A stretch of 64,000 nucleotides of DNA, taken from contig CAYSRC010000004.1 of assembly GCA_964433495.1 (NCBI GenBank), forward strand, positions 4,610 to 68,609, written 5' to 3'. Numbering within the stretch: position 1 is the stretch's first letter; each line of letters begins with the position of its first letter. Under the pieces are notes generated by a model. It worked only from the letters and a program-made list of their open reading frames with translations. It was not told the origin of the DNA and did no database searches. The translations under genes and the position numbers were made by a program. This document shows, piece after piece, positions 42,012 to 50,064 of this stretch. Origin of the DNA: CAYSRC01 sp964433495. Its GTDB lineage: Bacteria > Bacillota > Clostridia > Oscillospirales > Ruminococcaceae.

Positions 42012-42722
42012 GTGGAGTTTAAAGCGTTGACATCACCCGGTCTGCGCGATCTTTTTGTCGAAAGACTCGGCGAAATGATCGTCTCGGGAAGGCTGAAACC
42101 CGGCGACACGCTTCCGAGTGAGCGCGAGCTTGCCGAGCAGATGGGGGTCAGCCGCGCGGTGATAAACGGCGGACTCGCCGAGCTTGCCCGCATGGGGTTT
42201 GTCGCGGTCACACCGCGCAGGGGCACCGTTGTAGCAGACCGTCGAAAGAGCGGCAGCCTCGACACCCTTGCCGCCGAGCTCGTTTTTTCGGGAGGTGCGC
42301 TTTCGGACGGCGACCGGCGCTCGCTCGTCGACCTGCTCAAAACACTTGCGCTCGTTTCGGTTCGCGGGGCTCTCGGTGAGGGCGGCAGCCCGCAGCTCGA
42401 CACGCTCGGCGATGCGCTCATCGCGACTACATACGCCGAGCGCGCGGACGGTATGGCCGACGCCGCCTTTGCCTTCCTGCACGCGCTCGCCCTTGCGGGA
42501 AAAAACAGCGTGCTGCCGCTTGTTTGGCGCTCGTTGCAGCCGCTTTTCTGCGCGCTCATGACCGAATTTTGCGAAACGGCCGGCGGCGGGGAAAGGATCG
42601 CGCACGCCGCCGAGGTTCTCTGCGCCTGTCTGTGCGACCGCGACCTCGAGGCCGCCGAGCGCTGGGTCGAGGTCTGCTTTGAGCGCCTGTCTCACGAGCC
42701 GGGGGCCCTGCTCGACGGTTAG
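42012..42722 (+). CDS. GntR-family (FadR-like) transcriptional regulator
   Basis: The 236-residue regulator has an N-terminal winged helix-turn-helix of GntR type (about residues 5-70: DLFVERLGEMIVSGRLKPGD, LPSERELAEQMGVSRAVI) and an all-helical C-terminal effector domain as in the FadR subfamily. It probably represses metabolic genes and is released by an organic acid or fatty acyl ligand; the ligand is unknown. GTG at 42012 follows GAGG at good spacing. Three matching operators lie upstream. The family's conserved metal ligands are not obvious. Confidence 0.9.
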   Translation: MEFKALTSPGLRDLFVERLGEMIVSGRLKPGDTLPSERELAEQMGVSRAVINGGLAELARMGFVAVTPRRGTVVADRRKSGSLDTLAAELVFSGGALSDGDRRSLVDLLKTLALVSVRGALGEGGSPQLDTLGDALIATTYAERADGMADAAFAFLHALALAGKNSVLPLVWRSLQPLFCALMTEFCETAGGGERIAHAAEVLCACLCDRDLEAAERWVEVCFERLSHEPGALLDG

Positions 42723-42782
42723 CGGCGCGCCCGCACCCGCTGCGCTGTACGCACCCGCCGCAACGGACACGGGCGGGCCTCC

Positions 42783-43625
42783 CTACAGCAGACCCGCCCC
42801 GCTCAAAACCTCCCTTGTGCCGACGCCCTCAAAGCGGCAGGCGAGCTCTTCCCCGCCGAAGGGAAGCGCCTGCCCGCCCGTCAGCCGTATAACCGCACGG
42901 TTCAACAGGACACGCTCTTTGCCGCCGGTCAGCGCCTCGCGGACGCGGGCGTTTTTTATTTCGCCCGCGTTTGCAAGCACGCCCTCGAGCGAGCCGAACT
43001 GCCTTAGCCATGAGGCCGCAGTCTTGACGCCCACCCCCTCGACGCCCTTGATGTTGTCGGCGGCATCGCCCGTCAGCGCCCGCAGGTCGGCGTAAAGACG
43101 GGGCCCTACGCCGAAGCGCTTTTCGACGAGCTCGGGCGTAAACACCGCCGTTCTTTTGCCCATATAGCGCATGAGCGTCACCCTGTCGCTCACAAGCTGA
43201 AAAAAGTCCCCGTCAAGCGACGATATCACCGCGCCGCCCCCGCGCGGCAGGCCGAGTGCATACGACGCGATGAGGTCGTCCGCCTCACAGCCGTCGCTCT
43301 CTGTGTGTTTTATGCCCATAAAGTCAAGCGCTTGCTTTACCCCGCCGAGCTGCGTATACGGGTTTTCTCCGTCGGGGGCCTCGGAGAGATCCCGCCTGTT
43401 CGCCTTGTAGCCCGGCAGGACTCCGCCCCGCGCGCCGCCGTTTTGGCCGTCAAAGACGACGAGCGCGTGCGTCGGCCGCACCATGCGCAGCATCCCGATA
43501 AGCGCGCCCGTGAACCCCAGCACGGCGTGTACCGGCACGCCCTCGGTGTTCACTATCCTTGCGGGCATCCCGTAAAACATGCGAAAAAGCAGGTTGCTTC
43601 CGTCGACGAGCAAAAGCCGTTCCAC
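42783..43625 (-). CDS. Stand-alone 5'-3' exonuclease (PolA N-terminal type)
   Basis: The 280-residue protein is the flap nuclease domain found at the N-terminus of DNA polymerase I, here encoded alone. Catalytic acidic residues are seen in LLVDGSNLLFR, VVFDGQNGG, GCEADDLIASYA and SSLDGDFFQLV, and the helix-hairpin-helix in GVEGVGVKTAASWL. It removes RNA primers or flaps. Start is GTG at 43625 with AAGGAGG 11 bases upstream. The gene is convergent with the GntR gene. Confidence 0.92.
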   Translation of the reverse strand: MERLLLVDGSNLLFRMFYGMPARIVNTEGVPVHAVLGFTGALIGMLRMVRPTHALVVFDGQNGGARGGVLPGYKANRRDLSEAPDGENPYTQLGGVKQALDFMGIKHTESDGCEADDLIASYALGLPRGGGAVISSLDGDFFQLVSDRVTLMRYMGKRTAVFTPELVEKRFGVGPRLYADLRALTGDAADNIKGVEGVGVKTAASWLRQFGSLEGVLANAGEIKNARVREALTGGKERVLLNRAVIRLTGGQALPFGGEELACRFEGVGTREVLSGAGLL

Positions 43626-43650
43626 CGCCGCATCGCCTCCTTCGCCCTTC

Positions 43651-43699
43651 GGCCCCGACAGCCCCCGTGCGGTCTGCCGCCGCCGGGGGCTGTCGGGCC
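43651..43699 (-). terminator. Strong hairpin after the PatB gene
   Basis: A 13-bp stem (CCCGACAGCCCCC / GGGGGCTGTCGGG, extended past a bulge) starts one base after the aminotransferase stop at 43701. It lacks a clear U-tract, so it may be a terminator or an mRNA 3' stabiliser. Confidence 0.5.
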
Positions 43700-43700
43700 G

Positions 43701-44873
43701 TCAGGCCCTTTCTTCAAGATACTCGCTCACACCGGCCCTGAGACGCTCGAGGCCGTCGTGCAAAACCGAGCGCGGGCACGCGACGTTGAGCCGCAAAAAG
43801 CCCGCGCCGCTGCCGCCGTACTGCACGCCGTCCGACAGATACAAGCCCGTTTTTTGCCTTATATAACGGGCGAGCTCGTCCGAGCGGCTGCAAAAGCCGC
43901 TGCAATCGAGCCACATGAGATAGGTAGCCTCCGACACATGCGAGACGACCTGCGGGATGTTTTGCGAAATGAATCGGTGCGCCTCGCGCTTGCTGCCGTC
44001 GACGTACTCCCGCAGCTCGTCGAGCCACCCGCCGCCCTCCTCAAACGCCGCGACCGCGGCGGTCACCGCGAAGGCGCCCGGCTCGGCCGCCTCGTCGGTG
44101 TTTATCGCGCGCCGCACCCTGTTGCGCAGCGCCTCGTTCGGCACGAAGATCGCCGACGTTGAGAGACCGGCGAGGTTGAACGCCTTGGTGGGCGCGATGC
44201 AGGTGACGCTTATCTCGCGGCAGGTATCGGACACCGACGCGAACGGCAGATAGCTGCGCCCCGGCGCGGTGAGGTCGCAGTGTATCTCGTCCGAGATCAC
44301 CGTCACGCCGTGCTTTCTGCACAGCTCGCCCACGCGGCGAAGCTCGTCCGCGCGCCAGATTCTGCCGACCGGGTTGTGCGGGTTGCACAGGATCATGAGC
44401 GTTGTCTGCGGGTCGCCGAGCACGCGCTCGAGGGCGTCGAAGTCGACGGCAAAGCCGCCGTCCGAATACAAAAGCGGACACTCGAGCACGCGGCAGCCGT
44501 TGTTCACGATCGAGTTGAAAAAGATGTTGTACACCGGCGTCAGGAGCACGACGTTTTCATTCGGCGTTGTCAGCTTGCGCACCGTGCTCGATATCGCGGG
44601 CACGACGCCGGTGCAGAACATCAGCCAATCCTTTTTTATCTCAAACCCGTGGCGGCGGCGCCACCAGCCGATGTACGCGTCGTACCACCTGTCGGTGACG
44701 TCGGTGTAGCCGAACACGCCGTGGCGCGCCCGCGCCTCGATCGCCCGCCTTATCTCGGGCGCCGCGGCAAAGTCCATGTCCGCCACCCACATGGGAAGCT
44801 CGCCCTCGCCCACCGACCACTTGAGCGACCCCGTCCCGCGCCGGTCGACCACGCTGTCAAAATCGTATTTCAT
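43701..44873 (-). CDS. patB: PatB/MalY-type PLP-dependent aminotransferase or cystathionine beta-lyase
   Basis: The 390-residue fold type I PLP enzyme has the family marks WVADMDFAAAPEI (N-terminal), LCNPHNPVGRIW, SDEIHCDL and the PLP lysine in APTKAFNLAGLS, as in PatB and MalY, which split cystathionine or transaminate aromatic acids. GGGAGG precedes ATG 44873; the far upstream open frame re-reads the DUF3737 gene. It follows the DUF3737 gene by 155 bases and may be co-transcribed with it. Confidence 0.92.
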   Translation of the reverse strand: MKYDFDSVVDRRGTGSLKWSVGEGELPMWVADMDFAAAPEIRRAIEARARHGVFGYTDVTDRWYDAYIGWWRRRHGFEIKKDWLMFCTGVVPAISSTVRKLTTPNENVVLLTPVYNIFFNSIVNNGCRVLECPLLYSDGGFAVDFDALERVLGDPQTTLMILCNPHNPVGRIWRADELRRVGELCRKHGVTVISDEIHCDLTAPGRSYLPFASVSDTCREISVTCIAPTKAFNLAGLSTSAIFVPNEALRNRVRRAINTDEAAEPGAFAVTAAVAAFEEGGGWLDELREYVDGSKREAHRFISQNIPQVVSHVSEATYLMWLDCSGFCSRSDELARYIRQKTGLYLSDGVQYGGSGAGFLRLNVACPRSVLHDGLERLRAGVSEYLEERA

Positions 44874-45028
44874 CCCTTTTTCCTCCCTGCTCGGGGCGGG
44901 TCTCCGCCGCCCCGCTGTCCGACTGTGCGCAAAGCGCCGAAGGCACGGCTTTTGTCGCGTTCGATCTGCATCCCGCCGCCGTCCTCCGCCGGGGGCCTCG
45001 CACAAAGCGTCCCTTGTCCGTGCGGGCT

Positions 45029-45877
45029 TTAGTCCCTGCAGATGATGACCGTCCTGTCGGGGTCGACCCTGTCCTTTTGGACGATGAGCTCGCCGATGCT
45101 GTCGGCGCGGATCGTGCCCCCCGACGGATTGAGCACGCTGTCCACCCTGTTGGTTATCTCGGCGTCCACCGTCGAATACTCGAACGCGAGGGTGGTGTTG
45201 AGCAGCTTGCAGTTTTTCATCACGAGGTTGTCGATGTAGCACATGCCCTGAAGGCTCTCGACGGTGCAGTTGACCAGCGTCAGGTTCTTCGCGTTCCAGC
45301 CGAGGTACTCGCCCGAGATGAACGAGTCACAGACGGTGACGTTGTCGCTGTTCCAGAACGCGTCCTTGCTGAGCATGCGCGCCCCGCGCACGGCGACGTT
45401 TCGGCACCCGTCGAACGAATAGTTGCCCACGAGCTCGAAGTCCTCGATGTCGAGGTTTCGGCTGTTCATCGCGAAGTAGTCCCCGCGCGCCGTGACCCGC
45501 CTCATGTTGACGCCGTCGCAGCTCCACAGCGTCTCGGAGGCGTTCGGGAACGACACATGCTCGAGCGTCACCCCGCGGCAGCGCCGAAGGTTCTTGGGCG
45601 CCTCCACGACGGTGTTTTTCATCGAGATGCCCTCGGTGTACCATATGCCCGCGCGCGCCGTCTCAAACAGCACGCTGTCGCTCACCTCAACGTCCCTGCA
45701 GTACCACAGCGGGTACTTCCACTTGAACATGCTGCCCTTTATGCGCAGATCGCCGCTCTCCTTGAGCGGCGACTCGCCGTCCTCAAAGGTACAGTCGACG
45801 ATGTCGAGCCCGTGCGATGCAAACAGCGCCCGCTCGCCCGTCAAAACCTGCTGCCTTATCTCTTTTCGTTCGGCCAT
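45029..45877 (-). CDS. DUF3737 family protein
   Basis: The 282-residue protein is made of short imperfect repeats (for example VEVSDSVLFETAR, VTLEHVSFPNASE, LTLVNCTVESLQG) that suggest a right-handed beta-helix, and it matches DUF3737 in length and motifs (FTGERALFASHGL-like start, FKWKYPLWYC). No enzyme activity is known for the family. GGGGAGTG precedes the ATG. An intrinsic terminator lies in its leader, which suggests attenuation. Confidence 0.85.
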   Translation of the reverse strand: MAERKEIRQQVLTGERALFASHGLDIVDCTFEDGESPLKESGDLRIKGSMFKWKYPLWYCRDVEVSDSVLFETARAGIWYTEGISMKNTVVEAPKNLRRCRGVTLEHVSFPNASETLWSCDGVNMRRVTARGDYFAMNSRNLDIEDFELVGNYSFDGCRNVAVRGARMLSKDAFWNSDNVTVCDSFISGEYLGWNAKNLTLVNCTVESLQGMCYIDNLVMKNCKLLNTTLAFEYSTVDAEITNRVDSVLNPSGGTIRADSIGELIVQKDRVDPDRTVIICRD

Positions 45878-45914
45878 CCCTATACACTCCCCTTTTAAAA
45901 ACCGACTGCGGGCG

Positions 45915-45943
45915 CGAAAAAATAAAACGGCCCATGCCGTTTT
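45915..45943 (-). terminator. Leader terminator upstream of the DUF3737 gene
   Basis: AAAACGGC pairs with GCCGTTTT around CATG (45924-45943) and is followed on the minus strand by ATTTTTTCG. It lies between a predicted promoter (-10 at 46004-45999) and the gene start at 45877, so it could act as an attenuator. Confidence 0.65.
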
Positions 45944-45998
45944 AATTCGTGTAAAAAACTCTTGCCGACGCTTTACAGCCGATTTAGCTTCTGTTTAT

Positions 45999-46027
45999 AA
46001 TATAGTACAAACGGCCCCGCTTTTCAA
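45999..46027 (-). promoter_or_regulatory. Promoter of the DUF3737-patB unit
   Basis: TTGAAA (46027-46022) and TATATT (46004-45999) on the minus strand have 17-base spacing. The transcript would start near 45992 and carry a 115-base leader with the terminator hairpin. Confidence 0.65.
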
Positions 46028-46119
46028 ATACTTAGTTTACAGCAAAATTCATGCTTGAAAGGCATTGAACGCTCGTCATTATATCCGCAAAAAATATAAA
46101 ATCACAAACGGAGGCTGCC

Positions 46120-47022
46120 ATGAAAACCGAACGGCTGGTCGGGATGCTCTCCATGCTGCTGACGCACGAGAGACTCACCGTGAAGCGCCTTGCCGAGGAA
46201 TTTGAGGTTTCGGCCCGAACGGTGATGCGCGATATCGAGTCGCTGTGCCTTGCGGGTCTGCCCGTCTGCACGGCGCGCGGGCGGGACGGCGGAGTGTACC
46301 TCCAGGACGGCTATCGGCTTGATCGGGCGCTGTTCTGCGAGCAGGACCTGCGCGACATCCTGTGCGGGCTGCGCACGCTTGAAAGCGTGAGCCCGTCACG
46401 GCGGTATGCACGGCTGATAGACAGGGTGTCGGCGGGCGGGGCGCGCCCCGAGGACGGCCATATGCTGGTCGACCTCGCCTCCTGGTACAAACAGCCGCTG
46501 TCGGACGCCATCGCCGTCATTGAGGAGGCGATGCGCGACGGCAGACTCATCCGCTTTCGCTACCTGTCCAAAAACGGCGAGACCGTGCGCGAGGCCGAGC
46601 CGTACTACCTTGTTTACAGGTGGTCCGACTGGTACGTCTACGCCCACTGTCTTTTGCGCGGCGAGATGCGGCTTTTTAAGCTGCTTCGGATGTCGGGGCT
46701 GTGCCTCGGCGGCGGCTTTGCGCCGAGGCAGGTCGCCCCGCCCGACCTGAGCCCGCACGCGGTGTTCCCCGAGGAATGCAGGGTCAGGGCGCTTGTCGAC
46801 CCCGAATGCCGCTGGCGCCTTGTCGAGGAGTTCGGCGAGAGCTCGTTTTCGGTCACGGCCGACGGCAGGCTGGACTTTGACTTCTGCTTCGGCAGCAGCG
46901 AGGGTGTCGTGCCGTGGATCCTATCCTTTGAGGGCAGGGCCGAGCTCGTCGAGCCCCGGGAGCTGCGGGCGCGCCTCGCCGAGATCGGCGGCTCGCTTGC
47001 GGCAACCTACGGCGATGGGTAA
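46120..47022 (+). CDS. WYL-domain transcriptional regulator (YafY type)
   Basis: The 300-residue protein has an N-terminal DeoR/HTH-11 domain (residues about 3-60: LTHERLTVKRLAEEFEVSAR, VMRDIESLCLAGLPV) and a WYL domain (about 135-215: IRFRYLSKNGETVREAEPYYLVYRWSDWYVYAHC) that in relatives senses nucleotides or other ligands. GGAGG lies 5 bases before the ATG. It is divergent from the DUF3737 gene and likely controls it. Confidence 0.93.
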   Translation: MKTERLVGMLSMLLTHERLTVKRLAEEFEVSARTVMRDIESLCLAGLPVCTARGRDGGVYLQDGYRLDRALFCEQDLRDILCGLRTLESVSPSRRYARLIDRVSAGGARPEDGHMLVDLASWYKQPLSDAIAVIEEAMRDGRLIRFRYLSKNGETVREAEPYYLVYRWSDWYVYAHCLLRGEMRLFKLLRMSGLCLGGGFAPRQVAPPDLSPHAVFPEECRVRALVDPECRWRLVEEFGESSFSVTADGRLDFDFCFGSSEGVVPWILSFEGRAELVEPRELRARLAEIGGSLAATYGDG

Positions 47023-47324
47023 CCCCCGGGCTGCGGCACGTTTCACGGGGCACGCCGCTTTTTATCAAAGCCGATGTCCCGGCGCTTTGCGTAAACGCGC
47101 GCGGGCGGCCTGTCTCACACAAAAAAGAGCGGGCCCCCGCCGCAAAAACAACCCGTTCGATCGAAAAGGCGGTTTGTAAAGGCCCCGCCAAGGGCTTGAC
47201 GCCCGCGGCAAGCCCCCCCGAAGGGACGTTGAAAAAGATCCCCGCCGCCTTTTTTTCGCCGTAAGACCCTGTTTGGGGCAGGACGCCGCATCCCTTCATC
47301 CTGTCCTGTCGGCCTATACATTTT

Positions 47325-47365
47325 GCGAGGAGGCGGCATACCGAAAAAGTATGCCGCCTCCTCGC
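47325..47365. other. Perfect 17-bp hairpin in an intergenic gap
   Basis: GCGAGGAGGCGGCATAC and its exact complement flank a 7-base loop CGAAAAA. No U-tract follows on either strand close by; a T6 run starts 13 bases after the stem on the plus strand. It lies between a plus-strand and a minus-strand gene end, so it may serve as a terminator for both. Confidence 0.5.
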
Positions 47366-47506
47366 CTTATGCCGGGCCTTTTTTGTCCTTCGGCCCGGGG
47401 CTCCCCGCCGAAGATTCCCTAAGGTTCGGCCGTTTGAAGAGCCTTGCGGAACACGGGGCCCTCCCTTTTTCGGGCTGCGCCGCGGACAGCCCCGCCTCGG
47501 AGTTGT

Positions 47507-48154
47507 CTACGTCTGCTTGCTTTTTGACGGCGCGACCGGCTCGCGCAGAACCGTTTTCAGCCGCTCGGGCGCACAGCGCCGCGGGTCGCTGAGGTATATC
47601 TCGTGGTGGAGCCGCTCGCCGCCTCGGTCGAATTTGAAGCCCCTCTCCCCCGCAAAGACCCGCATCCGCTCGATCGTCCCCGGCTCGCCGTCGTAGGGAC
47701 CGATGTGCATACACTGCACGCAGCGGCCCTCGTCCACCGTGATAAACTTAAGGGGCGAGAGGTCGACGCCCTTTTTGCGCCCGGTCTCGCGGACGACGTC
47801 GTAAAAAACCTCCTGCGTCACAAAGTCGGGCATCCTGATGACCGAAATAAAGCGCAGGCGCTCCTTGTGCGCAAAGTCGAAGACCCCGCACTCGCCGATG
47901 CTCCAAAAGCCCTCGAGGGGCGGCACGACAAAGTCGAAATAGCCCTCGATCCTCCTGTCGGCCAGCTTGCTCATCTTTATGCCGAACGCCGCCGCATACA
48001 GCATACCGATCGAGCGCTTGTATTCCCCGCCCTCCTCGTTGGGGTCGCCGCTTCCGTACACGGCGGCGTAGCGCATGGGCGGTATGTCGACAAGCGCCGG
48101 GGTCTTTTGCGGCATATAATACTCTTTGTACTCTTTTTTGTAGTCAAAAGCCAT
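47507..48154 (-). CDS. GyrI-like small-molecule-binding protein
   Basis: The 215-residue protein has the stand-alone GyrI/SOUL-like fold: YKKEYKEYYMPQKTPALVDIP at the N-terminus and FITVDEGRCVQCMHIGPYDGEPGTIERMR in the second half, as in COG4832 proteins. Members bind or hydrolyse small cyclopropanoid or cationic compounds. It is probably transcribed with the VOC protein gene upstream, from which it is separated by 61 bases. Confidence 0.88.
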   Translation of the reverse strand: MAFDYKKEYKEYYMPQKTPALVDIPPMRYAAVYGSGDPNEEGGEYKRSIGMLYAAAFGIKMSKLADRRIEGYFDFVVPPLEGFWSIGECGVFDFAHKERLRFISVIRMPDFVTQEVFYDVVRETGRKKGVDLSPLKFITVDEGRCVQCMHIGPYDGEPGTIERMRVFAGERGFKFDRGGERLHHEIYLSDPRRCAPERLKTVLREPVAPSKSKQT

Positions 48155-48215
48155 CCTAATAGCCCTCCGGCCGTTCCCGATTATTTGTGCGCAAATTATG
48201 CGGCATATGCCTCTT

Positions 48216-48605
48216 TTATTTTACAAACGAGCCTATCTCGACAAGGTTGCCCTCGGGGTCGGCGATGTAGCAGGTGCGCTGGCCCCACGGCATCGTCTCG
48301 GGCTCCATGACAGGTCTCGCGCCCATCCCCACCGCGCGCGCATATTCGCGGTCGACGGCGGCGTAGTTTTCGGCGGCAAGCGCGATCTCGAAGTGGCCGT
48401 TTATGCTGTCCGCATAGCCGAAGCCCCTGCCCGTCATCCGCTCAAAATCTCCCCTGCCGTACAGCAGAAACAGCACGCCGTCCTTTTTGCAATAGACGTT
48501 TGTCGCGTCCTCCCCCTCGGTTATCTCAAACCCCAGCACGTCGCGGTAGAACCTTATCATCGCCGCCATGTCCTTCACAAAGATCCCGAAACCCTCAAGC
48601 CTCAT
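48216..48605 (-). CDS. VOC-superfamily (glyoxalase/dioxygenase-like) protein
   Basis: The 129-residue protein is a single vicinal-oxygen-chelate domain with two beta-alpha-beta-beta-beta units: GIFVKDMAAMIRFYRDVLGFE and TCYIADPEGNLVEIG. Expected metal ligands at HFEIAL and the final Glu are present. It could bind an antibiotic or act as a lyase; the neighbour is a GyrI-like ligand-binding protein, which fits a small detoxification unit. AAAGGAGTG precedes the ATG at 48605. Confidence 0.9.
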   Translation of the reverse strand: MRLEGFGIFVKDMAAMIRFYRDVLGFEITEGEDATNVYCKKDGVLFLLYGRGDFERMTGRGFGYADSINGHFEIALAAENYAAVDREYARAVGMGARPVMEPETMPWGQRTCYIADPEGNLVEIGSFVK

Positions 48606-48736
48606 TTTCAGCGTCACTCCTTTTGCCGCCGGGTTTTCTCCCGGCCCTGTGACCCCTATTATACCGCAACCAATATGACATCTGTATGTCATATTTATTT
48701 TTTAAGGGGTTTCCCGGGGTACCGAGCGAAGAGCAA

Positions 48737-48826
48737 GGGCCCTGACGCGGCGCGCTCTGCGCGCCCGCCGCGCGTGCGCCGAGCGCACGCGCGGGCTTGA
48801 GGCTCTGCCTCAAGCCGTCAGGGCCC
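48737..48826. repeat. Cloverleaf-forming inverted repeat, four perfect stems
   Basis: GGGCCCTGACG (48737-48747) pairs with CGTCAGGGCCC (48816-48826). Inside lie three perfect hairpins: GGCGCGC-TCT-GCGCGCC (48749-48765), CCGCGCGTGCGC-CGA-complement (48768-48794) and GCTTGAGGC-TCT-GCCTCAAGC (48795-48815). Only three bases at the junctions are unpaired. It lies between the VOC and GNAT genes and has no U-tract. Confidence 0.85.
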
Positions 48827-49116
48827 GAAAACGCCGTCTTCGGCCGCCTTCCCGCTCAAACGGCGCAAACGCAACCTGTAATTGCCGAAATTCAAAGCCC
48901 GCGCGGTTGCCTGCGCCGCCCTTTTGCGGTATCATCGGGGTGCGGAAGGAAGTGTAAGCGCAATGAAAACAGCATAAAAGATCGCGCTGTGCCGCAAAAG
49001 GCGCGGCCTCGGCCCGGCTGTTTGCCGCGGGCCGCGCGGCGCTTGTCACGGCGCGTTTTTTGCGGGGGCGGCGCGCCCTCTTCGATATCTATCAGGGAAA
49101 GGCGGTTTTATATACG

Positions 49117-49623
49117 ATGACCTTCAGACCACCCGCGGCCGGGGACAGGGCCGCGCTCGACGAATATGTCAAAGAACACCAAAGGGCCGGCGAAAACGAC
49201 ATAACCGCAAGCCTCGGCCTCGCCGACACGCCGTTTGACGACCGGCTCGACACCGTCCGAAAAAACGCCGAGACGGGCAGCGGGGAATGGGGCCGTTCTG
49301 TCTGCCTTTTGTGCTTTGACGGCGGGCGGCTCGTCGGCCTGCTGAGCATACGATACGAGCTCTCGCCCGAGATGTCGGACATATACGGCGACATCGGCTA
49401 CGGCGTCCGCCCGTCCGAGCGTCGGCGGGGCCGCGCCGTCCAAATGCTGCGCCACGCGCTGTCGGTGTGCAGGCAAAAGGGGCTAAAAACGGTGAGGCTT
49501 GGGTGCTTTAAGGACAACATCGGCTCGAGCAGGACGATAGAACGGTGCGGCGGCGTGCTCGTCGCCGAAAACGACAACTATCAAAAGGGTCGGATGAGCA
49601 GATATTACGACATAGCGCTTTAG
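49117..49623 (+). CDS. GNAT-family N-acetyltransferase
   Basis: The 168-residue protein has the GNAT acetyl-CoA site GYGVRPSERRRGRAVQMLRH (motif A, R-x-x-G-x-A form) and the later FKDNIGSSRTIERCGG (motif B). It acetylates an unknown amine. AAAGGCGG lies 11 bases before the ATG at 49117; an upstream in-frame codon is less good. The gene stands alone. Confidence 0.9.
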   Translation: MTFRPPAAGDRAALDEYVKEHQRAGENDITASLGLADTPFDDRLDTVRKNAETGSGEWGRSVCLLCFDGGRLVGLLSIRYELSPEMSDIYGDIGYGVRPSERRRGRAVQMLRHALSVCRQKGLKTVRLGCFKDNIGSSRTIERCGGVLVAENDNYQKGRMSRYYDIAL

Positions 49624-49987
49624 GCCCACCCGCGGCCGCAGGGCCCGGGCGCACCCTGCGCACAGCCCCGGCGGTGGGGTCCGCCGTTTTGGCTCGAGGG
49701 GTTCGGTTTTTTAGGCGCTGTGCGGCCTCCCGGCAGATATCCGCACCGCCGCAAAACCGCCCCGCCCCCTCATCTTCGCCCTTGCGGGCTTTATGTCTTT
49801 CGGCGCGGGGCGGCGGGTCTTTTATCTCTCGCGGGCGCCGCGCCCGCGCTCGCTGTCCGCGGACTTTCCCTCCCCCGCGGGCTTTTTTCGGCCCGTTTTT
49901 TGATGTCACAAAAAAGGGGGGGCTGCGCCGCCGTTCACGGGCCCGCCCCCTATTCGGGCTTTTGCGCTCTGGTTCTAAAAATGCCGC
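49624..49987. other. Gap after the GNAT gene
   Basis: No supported gene. A GGGC-stem with a T-rich loop and TTTTTT tail near 49880-49905 may terminate the GNAT transcript. Confidence 0.4.
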
Positions 49988-50022
49988 AAGGGCGCGGGGC
50001 CGTTTTACGGCCCCGCGCCCTT
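49988..50022 (-). terminator. Terminator of thrS
   Basis: A perfect 16-bp stem (AAGGGCGCGGGGCCGT and complement) with a 3-base loop lies 43 bases after the thrS stop. The U-tract (CATTTTTAG) begins 5 bases later on the minus strand. Confidence 0.65.
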
Positions 50023-50064
50023 CGCTGTGTGTCTCTTTTGCCGGGGGCTTATGTCCCCTTGCCG

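Noticed and set aside
48737..48826. Cloverleaf taken as a tRNA
   Set aside because: It has no anticodon loop of seven bases, no CCA-side or T-loop motif, and loops of three bases only.
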